The notes: a model not told the origin generated them from the letters alone. Shown: positions 50,419 through 60,265, numbered from the stretch's first letter. The stretch: DNA of 64,000 bases from CAVQRC01 sp963715045 (GCA_963715045.1 CAVQRC010000016.1:186001-250000), one strand, 5' to 3'. Numbers and translations: made by a program.

Positions 50419-51139
50419 CTAAGCAATCACTCGTGTCGCTTCCAGTTCAACGGCCCTGGGAAACAGGATGTTGTTTTCCTTGTGAACGTGCTGGTGCATG
50501 TTGACCTCCAATTCGCGGAGTCCGTCGAGCATCGCGCGGTACGTATTACAGGCGTCTTCGGGAACTTGATAGGCGCTGGTCAGGGTCCTGATGCTCGCCA
50601 GGGCCACGCCCGCGTTGTCGTGTTCGTGCTCCATCATGCCGATCGGATTGGCGACCGTGCCAAATGGAAACGCGGGAGCGTCGGCCGACTGCTCGAGTTG
50701 ACGAATGGCGGGGAACAGAATCCGCTCCTCCTTGAACATGTGAGGTTCAAGTTCGGCACGCAGTTCGGCGAACACCTGTTGGAGCCTGTGCAACTCCCGG
50801 TGCGACTCGCTGTGTGCGGCCGACCACCTTGGCGATCATTTCGGTCAGCCGCGGCAGTTCGCGGTTGAGGTACGCATGATGCGTCTGCTCGATGTGGTCG
50901 CACAAGTCGGCCAGCGGTGCGATGAGCCAATCCCGCGTTGGTTCATCGTCCCTGTGGATGGCCTGTTGAAGTTGCGCGACGACCTGTTGCGGATCAAGCT
51001 GACGATCCCAGCAAGCTTGTTCCAGCGACTTTCCGCCACCGCAGCAATAGTCAATCTGCAACGATTCAAAGACACGGGATGTTTGTGGATTCGCCGCGAC
51101 CCATTGGCCGACGGAAGTGTTCAAATTGGATTGTGTCAT
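50419..51139 (-). CDS. ric: RIC/ScdA-YtfE di-iron Fe-S cluster repair protein, one frameshift
   Basis: About 240 residues. The start M 51139 is preceded by AAGGAG at good spacing. The N-terminal ScdA_N part (SNLNTSVGQWVAANP, DYCCGGGKSLEQAC) carries the family CC pair. Hemerythrin-like di-iron ligands follow: IEQTHHAYLNRELPRL and, after the frame change near 50815, LEPHMFKEERILFPAI and MMEHEHDNAG, then MHQHVHKENNILFPRAVELE. RIC proteins repair iron-sulfur clusters damaged by nitric oxide and oxidants in the cytosol. The gene lies 36 bases downstream of the NO-reductase gene on the same strand, which fits an NO-responsive operon controlled by the divergent Rrf2 regulator. Confidence 0.9.
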
Positions 51140-51175
51140 GGAACGCTCCTTGGCGTGTTTCAGCATGGTGATTCT

Positions 51176-53446
51176 TTAGCTGCCAATTCTCAACGCGTGC
51201 CTGGTGTCGGGTGGTGTATGTCTGCTCCGAAAGGAATGTCCTGTTTTCAGTCCGGCCACGAATACCACGAGCGCCACGGCACCGAGGAAGAACACCGTGT
51301 CGCCAGGAACTCGCATCCACCGCAGATTCTGCATCAGCGGAGTCTGCATGAATTCGGGGCTGCGGGCGTACCAATAGCCGTGCTCGACCGACGCCCAGGT
51401 CTGCATCAGACCAACCGGCAACAGGCTCAGCACGCACATCGCCATCAGCCCGCCGTTCAACGCACCAGAACGAGAACCGCAACAAGCCCGTCTTTCCATT
51501 CGACGGCCGGGAATCAAGACTCGCAGGCAGACGAGCATCAGGCCGATGCCCAGCATTCCGTAGACGCCGAACAGTGCGGCGTGACCGTGCAGCGGCGTCG
51601 TGTTGAGGCCCTGCATGTAGTAGAGCGCGATCGGCGGGTTGATCATGAAGCCGAACAGTCCGGCTCCGACCATGTTCCAGAACGCGACGGAGATGAAGAA
51701 ATAGATGGGCCACTTGTATCGCTGGACCCACGGCGAGGTTCTCGAACGTCGCAGGTCTTCCATCGCGTCGAAGCCGACCAGAACCAGCGGGACGACTTCC
51801 AACGCACTGAAGACCGAACCCCAGGCCAGCGCCACGGTCGGCGTCCCGGAAAAGTACAGATGATGGCAGGTTCCGATGATGCCGCCCGACAGAAAGATCG
51901 TGGCCGAGAGCAATGCCGCGGCCGCCGCAATGCCCGGTCGAATCAGATTCAACCGCATGAAGATGAACGCGATGACGGTCGTCGCGAAGACTTCGAAGAA
52001 TCCTTCGACCCACAGATGAACGACCCACCATCGCCAGTACTCGACAATCGACAGGTGCGTATGCTGCCCCCACGTCAAGCCGGCTCCATAGAACAGGGCG
52101 ATGGCGGCCGTCGAGACGGCCAACAGCGCCACCAGCTGTTTTTGCTCGCCTTGTTTTCGCAGCGCGGGCCGCAGCACGCGAATCATCAGGAACAGCCACA
52201 GCAGCAGGCCGACGAACAGCGCGATCTGCCACACGCGTCCCAGGTCCACGTATTCGTAGCCCTGATGACCGAAATAGAACGACACCGTATCGGACATCTT
52301 GTTGTGGATGCTCAGCCACTCGCCGGTCAACGAACCGACGACGACCAGCAACAACGCCAGAAACAGGATGTTGACACCCAGTCGTTGTCCCTTCGGCTCC
52401 TGCTCGCTGACCAACGGACCGATGAACAGTCCTGCCGCCAGCCAGGCGGTGGCGATCCAGAACAGGCCCGATTTGAATGTGCCACGTTCGCGTCACGCTG
52501 TACGGCAGCCACTCGGAAAGCGGGAAGCCGTAGAATCCGTCGCCTTCCACGCCGTAATGCGCGGTGACGACTCCCAGCAGCATCTGCAACAAGAATCAGG
52601 GCCGAGACGACCCAGAAGTATTTGATCGTCGCCCGCTGCGACGGCGTGGCTTCCCAGCGGCCGAGCGGATCGGATTCGGGTGCGACCGGTTCCTCCTCTT
52701 CGCTGCGGCGCGACGCATACCACCACGCCATCGCCGAGATTCCGGCCAGCAGCATGATGATGCTGACGCCGGTCCAGACGACCGCTTCGCCGGTCGGCCG
52801 ATTCGCCACCAGCGGCTCGTAGGGCCAGTTGTTGGTGTAGCTGATATGGTCGTCGGGCCGGTTGGTCGATGCGGCCCACGACGACCAGAAGAAGAAGGCC
52901 GACAGCTGCTTCAATCGATGCTGAATCTGTAACGGCTCCGGCCGGAATTGCGTAGTCCGGACTTGCCGTTGGAAAACACATCCGAGTAATGCGCGAGATT
53001 CGACTGAAACGCGTCGGCTCGAATCGGATCAATCGTGATCGTCCCGGTTGCCGGATCGAACGTATTGGTCCGCATCAGCTTCGCCAGCCGACCACTGAGT
53101 TGGGCTTGTCGCTCTTCGTCGAGCTCCTCGTAGTCGGCGCCGAATTCGTCATTCGCCCAGCGGTCGAGAATGAACACCGCCTCGCGATGCAGCCAATCGG
53201 CCGTCCAGTCGGGCGCCACATAGCTTCCGTGCCCCCAGATCGAACCGACTTCCATCCCGCCCAGCGATTGCCAGACGTTCTGCCCGGCCTGGATCTCGCC
53301 GTCGTCGATAACGACCTGCCCATCGGTCGTGACGACCTTGTCCGGCAATCGGCGGGAGCTTCCTGATAAATCCGCGCCCCAATCCAGCCGAGAACCGCAA
53401 ACGAAACGACCATCACCATTCCGAACAGAATCCACAGTCGCTTCAT
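51176..53446 (-). CDS. norZ: Quinol-dependent nitric oxide reductase (qNOR), at least four frameshifts
   Basis: About 755 residues after joining segments that change frame near 53365, 52925, 52590 and 52490. N-terminal part: one helix, then the large periplasmic domain with the qNOR phrases QNVWQSLGGMEVGSIWGHGS, YVAPDWTADWLHREAVF and YTNNWPYEPLV. The 12-helix core contains WGQHTHLSIVEYWRWWVVHL, FFEVFATTVIAFIF, GIIGTCHHLYFSG (His pair for heme/FeB) and LHGHAALFGVYGML. There is no CxxCH, so electrons come from quinol and not from a cytochrome c subunit. It reduces 2 NO to N2O at the inner membrane. The start at 53446 lies about 64 bases downstream of a strong promoter (-10 at 53510-53515), and the ric gene follows. 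Confidence 0.9.
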
Positions 53447-53488
53447 GTCATCCCTCGCAACCTTACGAACCGACTCGTCGCGGACAAA

Positions 53489-53546
53489 TCCTACACGTCC
53501 ATGTGCAGAATTCTATGACTTGAATTATGCATGTCAAGGTGTAGGA
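53489..53546. promoter_or_regulatory. Promoter and operator-like palindromes between norZ and the Rrf2 gene
   Basis: On the - strand TTGACA (53537-53532) and TAGAAT (53515-53510) stand 16 bases apart, a good sigma70-type promoter for norZ-ric. An imperfect 21-bp inverted repeat, TGACTTGAAT..TATGCATGTCA, covers 53516-53536, the spacer and -35, where a repressor would block polymerase. A second perfect inverted repeat, TCCTACAC (53489-53496) and GTGTAGGA (53539-53546), flanks the promoter. An Rrf2 site of NsrR type is expected here; the assignment to the neighbouring regulator is inference. Confidence 0.6.
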
Positions 53547-53564
53547 TGCGGCCGGAGAGTGAAC

Positions 53565-54017
53565 ATGTTACCGAAGACTGCTGAATACGCCCTGCGAGTC
53601 GATCGTCTGGTTGGCGCGCAAGCCCGACGAGGCGGAATCTGCCGACCAGCTGGCCAAAGCCATCACGCGTTCCCAGGCGGTACCTTCACAAGGTCTTGCA
53701 GGATCTGGTCAAAGGCGGGGCTCGTCCGATCGCAATCGGGACCTGGCGGGGGCTACCGGCTGGATCGTGCGGCTGACGGAATCACGATTCTCGACGTGAT
53801 CAACGCGGTCGGTTCGATCGAACGCATCCGCACCTGTCCACTCGGCCTCGAATCGCACACCAGTCTCTGCCCGCTGCATCAGGAACTCGACAAGGCATAC
53901 GCCGCCATGGAAGCAGCCTTCTCACGAGTCACGGTCGCCCAGGTGCTCAACCAACCAGACCGGATCTCGCCCCTGTGCGAGGTGACAGGTCTTCTCAATG
54001 AACAGGAATTGCAATGA
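53565..54017 (+). CDS. Rrf2-family (NsrR/IscR-like) transcriptional regulator, about three frameshifts
   Basis: About 150 residues from ATG 53565. MLPKTAEYALRA is the family start. The pieces WLARKPDEAESADQLAKAI (one frame, about 53605-53665) and RYLHKVLQDLVK (another, about 53680-53720) complete the winged helix; then KAGLVRSQSGPGGGYRLDRA (wing), ADGITILDVINAVG and RTCPLGLESHTSLCPLHQ. The CPLG...H..LCPLH stretch is the place where Rrf2 sensors hold a Fe-S cluster, here two Cys and possibly His. It is divergent from norZ-ric and overlaps the DUF3365 gene by ATGA. A role as NO- or Fe-S-sensing repressor of the two flanking units is expected. Confidence 0.82.
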   Translation: MLPKTAEYALRVDRLVGAQARRGGICRPAGQSHHAFPGGTFTRSCRIWSKAGLVRSQSGPGGGYRLDRAADGITILDVINAVGSIERIRTCPLGLESHTSLCPLHQELDKAYAAMEAAFSRVTVAQVLNQPDRISPLCEVTGLLNEQELQ

Positions 54018-54574
54018 AGAGGAAGAAACTTTTGTGTCCCGCCGTCTGCGTCGCAATCGCGCTCGCGAGCATCGCCGTGTCAAGGTCGGGTAATACTCGC
54101 ATGGCGACCGCCGCAGAAACACAAACCGCGACCCAGCCCGACGAGGCTGCTCTCAATCGGTCCCGCAAGACGACTCAAACACTCGACAACATTTTCAAGC
54201 AGGCGATCGTGCTGATTACCGACAAGTACGTTCACGACGAGGACGACTTTGCCGCAGGAAGCGCTGCGGTCCTGCTGTTTGAGAACGTTTCGAAGTCCGG
54301 CGACAACAAGATTCGGCTGATTGACGCGACCGGCGAACCTCACGACCCGGATAACGTTGCGAAAGACGACTTCGAGCGCGAGGCCATCAAGCAGCTCAAG
54401 TCGGGCGCGAAGCTACACGAGCAAGTCGTCAGCGTCGACGGAAAGCCGATGTTGCGAACCGTCACGCCTGTCCCCGTCGTGATGCAGAAATGCGTCATGT
54501 GCCACGCGCATTACGCCGACGCGAAGGAGGGAGAACCCATCGGAGCGATCAGCTACACGGTGCCGATCGAGTGA
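54014..54574 (+). CDS. DUF3365 (Tll0287-like) c-type heme protein
   Basis: 186 residues with an exported N-terminus (KRKKLLCPAVCVAIALASIA). DUF3365 pattern: FKQAIVLITDKYVHDEDDF, then LKSGAKLHEQVVSVDGKPML and MQKCVMCHAHYADAKEGE, where CVMCH is a single c-heme site. Tll0287-type proteins are periplasmic heme proteins with a PAS-like fold and are suspected redox or gas sensors. The start overlaps the Rrf2 regulator stop as ATGA, so both are one transcript. In this context it may detect or bind NO, which is inference. The gene ends 85 bases before a palindromic repeat. Confidence 0.85.
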   Translation: MKRKKLLCPAVCVAIALASIAVSRSGNTRMATAAETQTATQPDEAALNRSRKTTQTLDNIFKQAIVLITDKYVHDEDDFAAGSAAVLLFENVSKSGDNKIRLIDATGEPHDPDNVAKDDFEREAIKQLKSGAKLHEQVVSVDGKPMLRTVTPVPVVMQKCVMCHAHYADAKEGEPIGAISYTVPIE

Positions 54575-54658
54575 CCCCAGTTAGAGGTCGCTCGACACGG
54601 ACTGCAGCCGCCGCTCGGTCTCGCGGATTCCGAGTGGCGGCTGCCGGCCCCGATGCCT

Positions 54659-54685
54659 GTCACGCTCGGCGAGCGTGACCCACGG
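54659..54685. repeat. Dispersed palindromic repeat, copy 3
   Basis: Same 9-bp arms GTCACGCTC and GAGCGTGAC around GGC, followed by CCCACGG, as in the copies near 45.3 kb. It lies between two convergent genes, so it may act as a bidirectional terminator. Confidence 0.82.
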
Positions 54686-54699
54686 CCGTGATCCATTTA

Positions 54700-55522
54700 C
54701 TATCGGCGACTGCGGGTGCCGAGCCACGAGATGGCGACGAGCGTCAGCAGCACGGCCGCGGTCGGTTCGGGCACCTGGGTGATCGTGATTCGCGCCACTG
54801 GTGTCGTGGGACCCGGTGCCAAACCAGCTCCGATGAGTCCCACGGGTGTTCCGGTGCCTTCGAAGTTGGCCAGCCCTGGATGCATCTGAACCGTCCCGTT
54901 TTCATCCGTGGCCGTGCCACCGATCGTCGAAAAGGCGGCGCCCATCGTGTCGTTCACTTCCGTACCCGAATCCCAGATGTCACTGCCGAGAATCTCGATC
55001 ACGAGTGGGCCGTTGAAGTTGCCCGCCGCATCGAACAGCTCGTAAGCGGTCCCGCTGTCGTTACCGATGAACGCGTCGTTGGAGGGGATCACCATCGAAG
55101 CAAAGCTGAAATAGCGGTATGACGCCGGGTCCATCACAGCTTGCATGCCAGTCGCGGTTTCGCCCGTGTCGATCAATGGTGGCTGCCCGCTAACGGAACC
55201 GAAACCGGCGGGCCCGGTGATCACGCCTTGAACACGCCCTGGACCGGCGAATTCACCTTCCAACGGGGCCGTGTTCCCTTCCTCGGCGAGCTGTTCCAGC
55301 GCGTTCGAGGCAGTGCCGCCGATGTCGAACAGATCGAAGCTGCCGTCGTGCAGCCCGTACCACAACGGCGTCAGAAAGAATCCCCCCGTAGGACTGAGGT
55401 TTTCGACTTCGATGTTCAGAGACTGGCCTTGCGATGCGGCAGGAGCGGATCCCAGTGCAATCGCAATCAACGGAATCAGCGACAGGCGATAACAGCTTAG
55501 AGGTCGAAAGCAGTAAACGCAT
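54700..55522 (-). CDS. PEP-CTERM protein with spondin-type domain, frameshift in the signal peptide
   Basis: About 273 residues. ATG 55522 is preceded by GAGGAG seven bases upstream. The first residues (RLLLSTSKLL) change frame near 55488 to CYRLSLIPLIAIALGSAPAA, giving a complete signal peptide. The body matches the spondin-N pattern: LNIEVENLSPTGGFFLTPLW, HDGSFDLFDIGGTASNALEQ, then TGMQAVMDPASYRYFSFASM. It ends in VPEPTAAVLLTLVAISWLG and the basic tail TRSRR, the PEP-CTERM sorting signal recognised by exosortases. It should be exported and either anchored or released with the extracellular polysaccharide matrix. No exosortase gene is in the window. Confidence 0.86.
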
Positions 55523-55900
55523 CGGGAATCTCCTCGTGTCTGTTCAGTTGAAACGTGTTCGGTCGTTACTTCGTTCTCGGTGAAGGCGTCCAAAGTGCCA
55601 CATGGCAATCCGATCTACCGGACCTGAGCGCGCTTTCTTGCTAGCGTCAGCACTGGCTGCCTGTGGGCGGTTAGTCGAATGCGTGGAGTATCACTTACAC
55701 GAAAATCCAGAAACTCGTGGAGATTCGACGGACACGTTGCCACCATCGTGCTGCCCGCCCGAGTGCGGTCGACCGTACTCGCAGCGCGGTGAGTGCGTGA
55801 ATCTTCGGCGTCCCGCAATTGGGCTTGCCGCGGCCAAGGCTGTTGGGTAACTTTGCCAAACCAAATTTGCACCTCCAAAACAAATCGCGCAGATCGTGGG
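55523..55900. promoter_or_regulatory. Divergent intergenic region before blaI-like gene
   Basis: 378 bases without a recognised gene between the PEP-CTERM gene (-) and the BlaI-like gene (+). It must hold both promoters. The last 60 bases are A-rich (around 55850-55885, with CAAACCAAATTTGC), unlike the surroundings, and could contain the BlaI operator and promoter. I found no clear -35/-10 pair. Confidence 0.3.
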
Positions 55901-56267
55901 ATGGCGAGACCGAAGCACAGGGAACTGACGGACCGAGAGCTGGAAGTGATGCGCGTGTTCTGGGACCGCCCGGACGCCACCGCCGCGGAAGCCCGAGACG
56001 CATTGTCGGCTCTAGGACCGGACCTCGCGTACGTGACGGTGGCCAATCTAGTCCGCGGGCTGCACGACAAGGGAATCCTTACCCAGCTCAATACGGAACG
56101 TCCGTTTCGCTACCGATCGGTCCGCTCTTTCGAAGACGTTTCGAGCTCGCTGCTGAGTGATTTGCTCGACCGCGTGTTTGGAGGATCAAGAGAACTGCTC
56201 TTGCCGGCTGATCGCAGAAGCGGCACGCGCAAGGCACTCGAGTTCCTGCCGGTTGCTCGAGGGTTGA
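55901..56267 (+). CDS. blaI: BlaI/MecI-type repressor, frameshifts at the C-terminus
   Basis: About 122 residues. ATG 55901 gives MARPKHRELTDRELEVMRVF and then WDRPDATAAEARDALS, LAYVTVANLVRGLHDKG and RPFRYRSVRSFEDVSSSLLS, the planctomycete form of the BlaI winged helix. The C-terminal dimerisation helix needs three small frame corrections (about 56205, 56220, 56247) to read RLIAEA, TRKALEFL and RLLEG, ending at TGA 56265-56267. This reconstructed tail fits the family and the next gene starts 44 bases later. The protein represses its own operon until cleaved by a BlaR1-type membrane protease, here the following gene. Confidence 0.82.
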
Positions 56268-56311
56268 GCAGGATCGAACAGATTACATTTTGGCGGCAAG
56301 GGACGCTCACG

Positions 56312-58478
56312 ATGCAGGGATGGCAGCAGGCACTACTTCTGTGCGGAGGACAGGTCGCACTGTTTTCATCTACGGCGGTGATCGCCTTGTGGGTGTTCGC
56401 GCGACGCGAGTCGTTGGTCACGACGATCACTTCGACCAGCGTGTTGAGTGTTCTCCTGCTCACGCTTGCCGCAATCGTAGAACTTCCCGCGTGGAACTTC
56501 CGTCCACCCGCGACTTTACTGCCAGGAGAACTCGACACGGCAACGTCGGCGGCGACGATCACGGGTACGGAGCGGGTGGGCGCACCGCGAAGTACGTCCA
56601 CTTCGTTTGAGATTCTCGACAGTCGCGGAGCGTCGACCATCGATCGCGATCGAAATGCCGCATTGGCTTGCGTCCGGTTGGCACCGTCTCGGAGTGAATT
56701 CGGCAGGTTGGGGCAAGCGTCTGGGTACGCTGGCCACGGGCGTTTCCCTGCTGTCCCTGGCGTTGGTCTTGCGGTTATGCCTGATCGCAGTCCGGAGTCG
56801 AAGAGTTGTGCATGAGTGTCGTGTCGTTGGAGACCGCGAACTGCTCGCTGAGATTGAACGCATTCGTGCCGCGGTCGGCTGCAAACAGACTGTGCCGGCG
56901 CGGGTCAGCGGGTACATCGCGGTAGCAGCGACGTTTGGTTGGCGGCATCCGGTGCTGCTCCTGTCCCCCGCGTGGCGGGACTGGAGTCGTCAGGAACGGG
57001 CGGCAGTCCTGGCCCATGAGTTCACGCACATTCGAGAGCGCGACTTCCTGTGGCACGTGCTCGCGAGGGTGGCGACCGCGGTGCACTTCTACAATCCGCT
57101 CGTCCACTGGATCGCGCAACGGCTGGCACTGTCTCAAGAATCTCGGGCCGATGATCAAGCGGCAAGACAATCCACAGCCGTCAGGCTTATCTGGAAATCC
57201 TCAGTCGATTCGCGCTAACGCAGGACCGTCGGCACGATGCCCGCCCCTGGTTGGCGTTTACGTGCTTCCCGTTGAGACCTCTGACTCGGAGAATTACGAT
57301 GTTGCGGACTAGGAGCGATCGTTTGGTGTCGCCGCATGCGGCTGAGTGTGTGTTGCGCGTGGCTTGCTCGCAACGTCTACCGGACCGTCCAGATTCACGG
57401 CCAGCAACGACTCCGGACAGCCTCCCGCTGCGACGGCAGTGCTCGGACTCGGCGGCGACACGGCCGCGAAGCGATCGCGAAGTCGTCTGCCCGCATCGCT
57501 CGTGCTGCGGAAGAACGGCAAATCGCAACGGGCCGAGAACCGTTCGACTTCTCTTATCTGGCGGCGGACAGCTCCCGTACGAGCGAAGGGATCCTCGCCG
57601 TGCGACCGGCCGCGTTGGCCGCGGCTGAATCACTGAAGCCGTGGGTGACCGCGATCGATGCGAAAATCGCTCAAACGCTCAAGTCGTTTGACGTACCGCC
57701 AGAGAATTACCTCAGGCTCGCCGACATCGACCAGCTCGTCGGCTTCGTGGACGCCGAGATGAAAGATCCCGATGGCCCGCCCGGTGCACGCGGCAGCCTG
57801 GAGATCGGGTTCAGCCTGCTTCGGTCAGTAAATCCATTCAACTTCAAGAAGCTGCTTTCGGCCGTCGTCCCCAACGCCGTCCAAGAGAAGGTTGGCGGAG
57901 TCGAATCCGTGGCGATCGACGCCTTGAGTTACGCGTTCTTGCTGCCCGACCAGCGGACCCTGGCGGCTGTCGGACTGGCATCCGCCGAAGCGTCGGTCGA
58001 GAACATGAAGCAATCGCCGAGCGGCTCGCCGCATCACGGAGCGTCCCTGTTTCCCCACGTGAGCGCGGCCGACGCCGCCCTGATCGTCAACACCCGGCGT
58101 CAGGCCTGGAGCGACTTCGAAGGCGTCGACCCCACGGCGACGTTGATTCTCAGCCGCATGCGCGATTTCGACGCGATTGCGGTGAGCCTCGACTTGACGC
58201 CACGAGGCGTGAAGATTCGCGGCTTCGCCCAACTGACCGAGGTGGCCGCCGAGCAGGCGGAGCTGGATTGCCTGACCCAACTCGATCGCGACCGCCGCCT
58301 CGCGTTGTCGATCCTGGGCGAACCGGCAGACGGAGAACACGCGGCCATGGCGGCAGCCAGAGTGTTGCTGGCAAGTCTCGAAACGGAGCGGCAGGGCAAC
58401 CTCTTAACCTGGACGTCCTTCGTGGATTGGGAACTCGTCGCGCCGCTGGCCATCCAGGCAGCCTCGATGGTCGATTGA
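56312..58478 (+). CDS. BlaR1-like M56 membrane metallopeptidase with large C-terminal domain, several frameshifts
   Basis: About 720 residues if the frames are joined. ATG 56312 starts with hydrophobic helices (LLLCGGQVALFSSTAVIALW, LLTLAAIVELPAW). After a frame change near 56620 come LGTLATGVSLLSLALVLRLC and the peptidase core AAVLAHEFTHIRERDFLWHV, with HExxH, then FYNPLVHWIAQRL and ESRADDQAA. Further frame changes near 57170, 57330 and 57510 lead through RQAYLEILSRFALTQDRRHD to a soluble 300-residue tail (FDFSYLAADSSRTSEGILAV, VPPENYLRLADIDQLVGFVD, then VNPFNFKKLLSAVVPNAVQE). In BlaR1 the tail is a beta-lactam sensor; this tail has no penicillin-binding SxxK motif and looks different. That one gene covers all of 56312-58478 is my reading; the tail could also be a separate gene. 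Confidence 0.65.
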
Positions 58479-58684
58479 GCCGGGTAGAATCGCAGGCGAC
58501 TTTTCTGACCGCAGTCCTCGTGTGCGGTGGCTTGTCGCTGCTTCCGTTGCGCTCCGCGATCGGGCAAAACCGAGCGTGCGGCGAGCTGAGAACATAGAAT
58601 ATCGGGCCGTCGCCAACCTCCAGCTCCCAGGATGAGTATGGCGGTTGGCGAGTTTCGCTCACTCGATCGTCGAGGCCCCTTCTC

Positions 58685-60265
58685 ATGCGTGTATTTCTCC
58701 TGTCTTCGCTGGCGGTTTGGCTCCTGTTCCCATCGGCGGCCGTCGCCGATGAGAACGCCCCGCTGATTCAGCCGGGTGATCGCGTCGTATTTCTCGGTGA
58801 CTCGAATACGTTCGCGGGCGGATACGTGACGCACTTCGAGGCCCAGCTTCTGCAGACGGGCAACTTCGCTGACGTTGAAGTGCTGAACCTCGGTCTCCCG
58901 AGCGAGACGGCAAGCGGACTCTCTGAGCCGGACCACCCGTTTCCTCGGCCAAACGTCCACGAGCGTCTCAAACGCGTGCTCGAGAAGACTCGCCCGGACG
59001 TTGTCTTCGCCTGCTACGGGATGAACGACGCGATCTACTACCCGTTCGACAAACAGCGATTCGAGGCCTATCAGGCCGGCATCAACAAGTTGATCGACCA
59101 GGTACAGGACGCCGGGGCCAAAGTCGTGATCTTGACGCCACCTCCGTTCGATCCGTTGCCCCTCAAGAAACGCGGTGGACTCCTTGCCAAGGACGCCGAG
59201 AAGTACAGCTGGACCGCCGTGTTCGAAAACTACGACCGCGTGATGCGGCGTTACAGCAAATGGATTCGTAACCAGGCGGAACGGGTCGATCGCGTGATCA
59301 ACATCCGGCAGCCGCTGGTGCGGTTCGTCAAACAGGAACGGATCGAGAATCCGGACTTCGCCATGTCCGGCGACGGAGTTCATCTCGACGATGTCGGGCA
59401 CGCGCTCATGGCCCGCGCGATTCTGGACCAGCTCGGGATCGACGCCAATCGTCGCGTCGACCCGCAACTGCTCGACCTCGTCAGCAAGCGGCAGGAGATC
59501 TTGAAACTGGCCTGGCTCACGGAAACCGGTCATCAGCGACCGGGAATCCAACCCGGCTTGCCACTCGACGAAGCCCAGGCCGCCGCCCGGGAGCTCGATA
59601 CCCGGATCGCGGCCCGGGTCGCGAATTTGAAGCGGCCGCAGCCGTTGGCCGAAATCGAAGATACGCCCGGTTTGCCGCGGGTCCTGCTGATCGGCGATTC
59701 CATCTCGATCGGATACACGCTCGACGTGCGAGAGCTCCTCGATGGGGTCGCCAATGTCCACCGCCCGCCGACGAACTGCGGGCCGACGACGAAGGGACTC
59801 GAGCAGATCGACGCGTGGCTCGGTGATGGCAAGTGGGATGTGATCCACTTCAACTGGGGCCTGCACGATCTGAAGTACGTGAAGCCGGGAAGCGACGGCC
59901 TGGCAGACGTCGCTGCCGAAGGATCGCGGCAGCAGGTTCCTCTGCAAGAGTATCAGGCAAACCTGGAAAGACTCGTCGAGCGGCTCAAGCAGACGGGGGC
60001 GAAGCTGATCTGGCGAACCACGACACCCGTTCCCGAGGGAGCGGATGGGCGGGTGCCTGGGGATGCCGCGCGATACAACGCGGCCGCGCTCGAGATCGTG
60101 CAGCGGCACGGCATCGCGATTGACGACATGTACGCCTACAGCATGCCGCGTCTGAAAGAGATTCAGCGTCCGGCCAACGTCCATTTCTCGCCCGCGGGCT
60201 CACGGTTTCTGGCCGAACACGTCGCCGAGGCGATTAAGCAGAACGGGTTGGGGGTGGGGAAATGA
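58685..60265 (+). CDS. Secreted tandem SGNH/GDSL-type hydrolase
   Basis: 526 residues, signal peptide RVFLLSSLAVWLLFPSAAVA. Domain one (about residues 30-260): VVFLGDSNTFAGG (block I Ser), DVVFACYGMNDAI (block III GxND) and MSGDGVHLDDVGHAL (block V DGxH). Domain two (about 330-525): RVLLIGDSISIGYT (Ser), WDVIHFNWGLHDLKYV (GLHD at the block III position) and RPANVHFSPAGSRFLAEH (VHxS, block V). Both halves keep their Ser, and each has a D/H near the end, so both may be active. SGNH enzymes in planctomycetes are often carbohydrate esterases removing acetyl or other acyl groups outside the cell. No partner gene is adjacent. Confidence 0.88.
   Translation: MRVFLLSSLAVWLLFPSAAVADENAPLIQPGDRVVFLGDSNTFAGGYVTHFEAQLLQTGNFADVEVLNLGLPSETASGLSEPDHPFPRPNVHERLKRVLEKTRPDVVFACYGMNDAIYYPFDKQRFEAYQAGINKLIDQVQDAGAKVVILTPPPFDPLPLKKRGGLLAKDAEKYSWTAVFENYDRVMRRYSKWIRNQAERVDRVINIRQPLVRFVKQERIENPDFAMSGDGVHLDDVGHALMARAILDQLGIDANRRVDPQLLDLVSKRQEILKLAWLTETGHQRPGIQPGLPLDEAQAAARELDTRIAARVANLKRPQPLAEIEDTPGLPRVLLIGDSISIGYTLDVRELLDGVANVHRPPTNCGPTTKGLEQIDAWLGDGKWDVIHFNWGLHDLKYVKPGSDGLADVAAEGSRQQVPLQEYQANLERLVERLKQTGAKLIWRTTTPVPEGADGRVPGDAARYNAAALEIVQRHGIAIDDMYAYSMPRLKEIQRPANVHFSPAGSRFLAEHVAEAIKQNGLGVGK

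Noticed and set aside
50876..52567. A 563-codon + strand open frame opposite the NO reductase
   Set aside because: Its product is Gln/Arg/Asp-rich without structure, while the - strand encodes the conserved qNOR core.
53516..53536. FNR/NnrR-type site in the nor promoter
   Set aside because: The TTGA and TCAA half-sites are too far apart for the 14-bp FNR-type box; an Rrf2-type palindrome fits better.
58100..60184. A 694-codon - strand open frame opposite the SGNH hydrolase
   Set aside because: Antisense shadow in high-GC sequence; no motif, and the + strand gene has a signal peptide and two catalytic domains.
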